From: Sphingomonadaceae bacterium
GTDB taxonomy: Bacteria; Pseudomonadota; Alphaproteobacteria; Sphingomonadales; Sphingomonadaceae
Assembly (NCBI GenBank): GCA_947473355.1
Contig: CANJCQ010000026.1
Location: 1-47,159, forward strand
DNA: 47,159 nucleotides
Reading direction: 5' to 3'
Shown: positions 45,452 to 47,159 of the stretch, piece by piece
Layout of the letters: each line of letters opens with the position of its first letter
How positions within the stretch are numbered: the stretch's first letter is position 1
Program-made: the position numbers and the translations under genes
Notes under the pieces: model-generated
The model's input: only the letters and a program-made list of their open reading frames with translations
Database searches by the model: none
What the model was told of the DNA's origin: nothing

Positions 45452-46840
45452 CTAGGCCCAGATTTCCTCATCGGTCGGCACCTTCTTGCCCTCGATGATC
45501 TGGCCGATCCGGCTGACATTCATCAGGTGCTTGAAATCGAGGTTTTCGGAAATTGAATTGCCGCCCCATGAGCCGCAGCCGAGCGTTGTCGTCGGGGCAA
45601 AGCCGTTGGTCAGCGATCCGCCTGCAGTCAGCGAGCTTGGCTGGTTGACGACCAGACGGCTGATTGGCAGCTCGAGGCCGGCGTGGCGGATATGCGCATC
45701 GTCCTGCGAATGGAGCGCGGCGGAGTGGCCTGCGCCTTCGACCAGCAGGTTGGCCTTGGCCTTCTGCACTGCGTCTTCGAAAGTCTCGTAAGGCAGGATC
45801 GCGATCACCGGGCACAGCTTCTCGCGCGCCAGAATGTCGTCCTCGCCCGCGCCCTTGGCGGGCAGCATGATGAGGCGAGCCGAGGCGGGCACGTCGATCC
45901 CGGCCATGGCGCCAACCTCGCGCGCCGAAATGCCAACCACGTCCTTGTTGAGGTGTCCGCCGGGGAACACCACATCGCGCAGCGCCTGGATCTGCGCTTC
46001 GTTGTCGGTGTACCAGACCTTGCCGCTCGCGGTGAACAGCGCGACAGTCTCGTCGAAGGCCTCCTGCGGGGCGAGCACGAATTGTTCGTGGCTGCAGATG
46101 ATGCCGTTGTCGAAGCTGGCGCCGGTGATGATCTTGTCGACTGCAGCGCCCAGATCAACGCCGCGATCGATGATGACGGGAACATTGCCCGCGCCGACCC
46201 CGAACGAGGGCTTGCCAGAGCTGTAGGCCGACTTGACCATCGCCCCGCCGCCGGTGGCAACCACCACGTCGACGCTTTCCATCAGCTGCTGGGTCTTGGT
46301 GATCGAGCCATTGCGCACGACCTGAATCAGGTCATCCGGCCCGCCATGCTTGCGGACGATATCCATGAAGGCATCGGTCAGATGCTCGGCACACTTCTGC
46401 GCCTTGGGATGCGGCGCGAAGATCACTGCGTTGCCGGTCTTGAGCGCGAACATGCCGTTGCACATCGGGGTCACCACCGGGTTGGTGATCGGGGTGACGG
46501 CGCCGACTACGCCCATTGGCTTGGCGACATAGATCAGCTGGCTCTCCGCATCTTCATCAATGATGCCGCGGCTCTTCTTGCCCTTGAGGCTGTTCCAGAT
46601 CGCCCGGGCCTTGCCCTTCTTCTTGGTGACCTTGTCCTCATAATTGCCAATGCCGGTTTCATCGACTGCCATGCGGGCGAGCAGCTCGGCATTGTCATAG
46701 ACATATTTGCCGATGTCACGGACCACAAGATCGACCTGTTCCTGGCTGAAATTCTCGAATACGGCCTGCGCCGTGCGCGCCCTGGCGACGAGGTCAGCGA
46801 TTTCGGGATCGAGCGAAACGGAAGTCTGGGCGGTGCTCAT
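45452..46840 (-). CDS. CoA-acylating-type aldehyde dehydrogenase (sulfoacetaldehyde/succinate-semialdehyde-like)
   Basis: 462 residues from the ATG at 46840 (AAGGAT upstream); the upstream open frame has no similarity. The order of blocks is that of acylating aldehyde dehydrogenases (AdhE N-terminal/EutE/SauS type): GVVGAVTPITNPVVTPM near 110-126, ATGGGAMVKSAYSSGKP near 195-211, GVGAGNVPVIIDR and nucleophile C249 in SFDNGIICSHEQ. The end reads TTLGCGSWGGNSISENL, also typical of this branch. Converts an aldehyde plus CoA and NAD(P) to acyl-CoA. Because SauS-type members act on sulfoacetaldehyde, a C2-sulfonate link to the sulfatase/TauD operon is possible but unproven. Single gene. Confidence 0.9.
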   Translation of the reverse strand: MSTAQTSVSLDPEIADLVARARTAQAVFENFSQEQVDLVVRDIGKYVYDNAELLARMAVDETGIGNYEDKVTKKKGKARAIWNSLKGKKSRGIIDEDAESQLIYVAKPMGVVGAVTPITNPVVTPMCNGMFALKTGNAVIFAPHPKAQKCAEHLTDAFMDIVRKHGGPDDLIQVVRNGSITKTQQLMESVDVVVATGGGAMVKSAYSSGKPSFGVGAGNVPVIIDRGVDLGAAVDKIITGASFDNGIICSHEQFVLAPQEAFDETVALFTASGKVWYTDNEAQIQALRDVVFPGGHLNKDVVGISAREVGAMAGIDVPASARLIMLPAKGAGEDDILAREKLCPVIAILPYETFEDAVQKAKANLLVEGAGHSAALHSQDDAHIRHAGLELPISRLVVNQPSSLTAGGSLTNGFAPTTTLGCGSWGGNSISENLDFKHLMNVSRIGQIIEGKKVPTDEEIWA

Positions 46841-47159
46841 CGCATTATCCTTCTTGCGGAACGGTATTGATAGGGGCTGCGCATGTGCAGCGGTCCAAGT
46901 GCTGGATTTGCGCATAGTCCGGTGTGTCCCGGCGGCAAAGGCCAAAAAACGCGGGCATCCGCGTGGCGGTTGCCGCGCGCCTTGCAATTGTGCTTGCGCC
47001 GGGGTGGCTGGACCTAGCACTACTTTGGCAGATTTTTGTTTGGAGGGTCGGTAGGCCGAAGCCCGCAGTGAGGGCATGGTTTGTCCGGCGGTTTGATGAG
47101 GCGGTCAATGATAGCCTGTCTGATTGCTGGCAGGCTCGGTTTCGGTGGCGGGCCCAAGA
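46841..47159. other. Non-coding edge region
   Basis: 319 bp upstream of the acylating aldehyde dehydrogenase, presumably holding its promoter, though no convincing -35/-10 pair could be fixed. An ATG at 47096 on the plus strand opens 21 codons that run off the window (MRRSMIACLIAGRLGFGGGP); it may be the start of a gene, but there is nothing to confirm it. No other feature seen. Confidence 0.4.

Noticed and set aside
47096..47159. Short open frame running off the right edge
   Set aside because: Only 21 codons, no convincing ribosome binding site and no recognisable signature; mentioned only within the edge region.

Overview
The window looks like chromosomal DNA of a GC-rich alphaproteobacterium, most likely a sphingomonad. 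This is inferred from the codon and base composition, the AlaS and SthA sequences, the IS630-type transposase start at the left edge, and the dispersed palindromic repeats between genes. The genus cannot be fixed from the sequence alone. No rRNA, tRNA or CRISPR array was seen.

Layout. 1-5.3 kb: the edge of an IS630-type element, an anchored hypothetical protein, alaS with a 59-residue KOW-type mini-protein directly behind it, and an exported DUF1254/DUF1214-like protein. 5.4-8.3 kb: two tandem Rieske oxygenase alpha subunits. 8.4-10.7 kb: an NsrR-like Rrf2 regulator divergent from hcp, with a perfect FNR-type box overlapping an NsrR-like site, and a strong terminator behind hcp. 10.9-16.7 kb: a TauD-type dioxygenase, three SDR dehydrogenases, an NTF2-like protein and a DHA2 efflux transporter. 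16.7-20.0 kb: a CHASE2 adenylate cyclase, an SH3 protein and an M48 protease with touching stop and start codons. 20.1 kb: an exported protein gene broken by an amber codon.

20.6-28.6 kb, minus strand: a compact nine-gene operon (SDR, three NTF2-like paralogues, LLM flavin oxidoreductase, zinc alcohol dehydrogenase, a fourth NTF2-like protein, periplasmic arylsulfatase, TauD-type dioxygenase). It reads as one pathway, probably uptake-side desulfation and oxidation of an organic sulfate or related ester, and is the best candidate here for an undescribed system. 28.7-32.2 kb: a fused indolepyruvate:ferredoxin oxidoreductase. 32.4-34.4 kb: a class III CoA-transferase overlapping a crotonase whose active-site residues match 6-oxocamphor hydrolase (beta-diketone retro-Claisen cleavage).

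34.5-47.2 kb: a nitrobindin-like beta-barrel protein, sthA transhydrogenase, a DUF2889 protein, an MDR-type NADP oxidoreductase, a cytochrome P450 with an unusual I-helix, an SDR, an aldehyde dehydrogenase, a membrane PQQ dehydrogenase, and a CoA-acylating-type aldehyde dehydrogenase. Most of the window from 5.4 kb on is therefore accessory catabolism: oxygenases open substrates, SDR/ADH/ALDH enzymes oxidise alcohols to ketones and acids, and CoA-transferase and hydrolase steps feed central metabolism. Housekeeping genes (alaS, sthA, M48/cyclase) are interspersed. Apart from the Rrf2 protein, no dedicated DNA-binding regulator was found.
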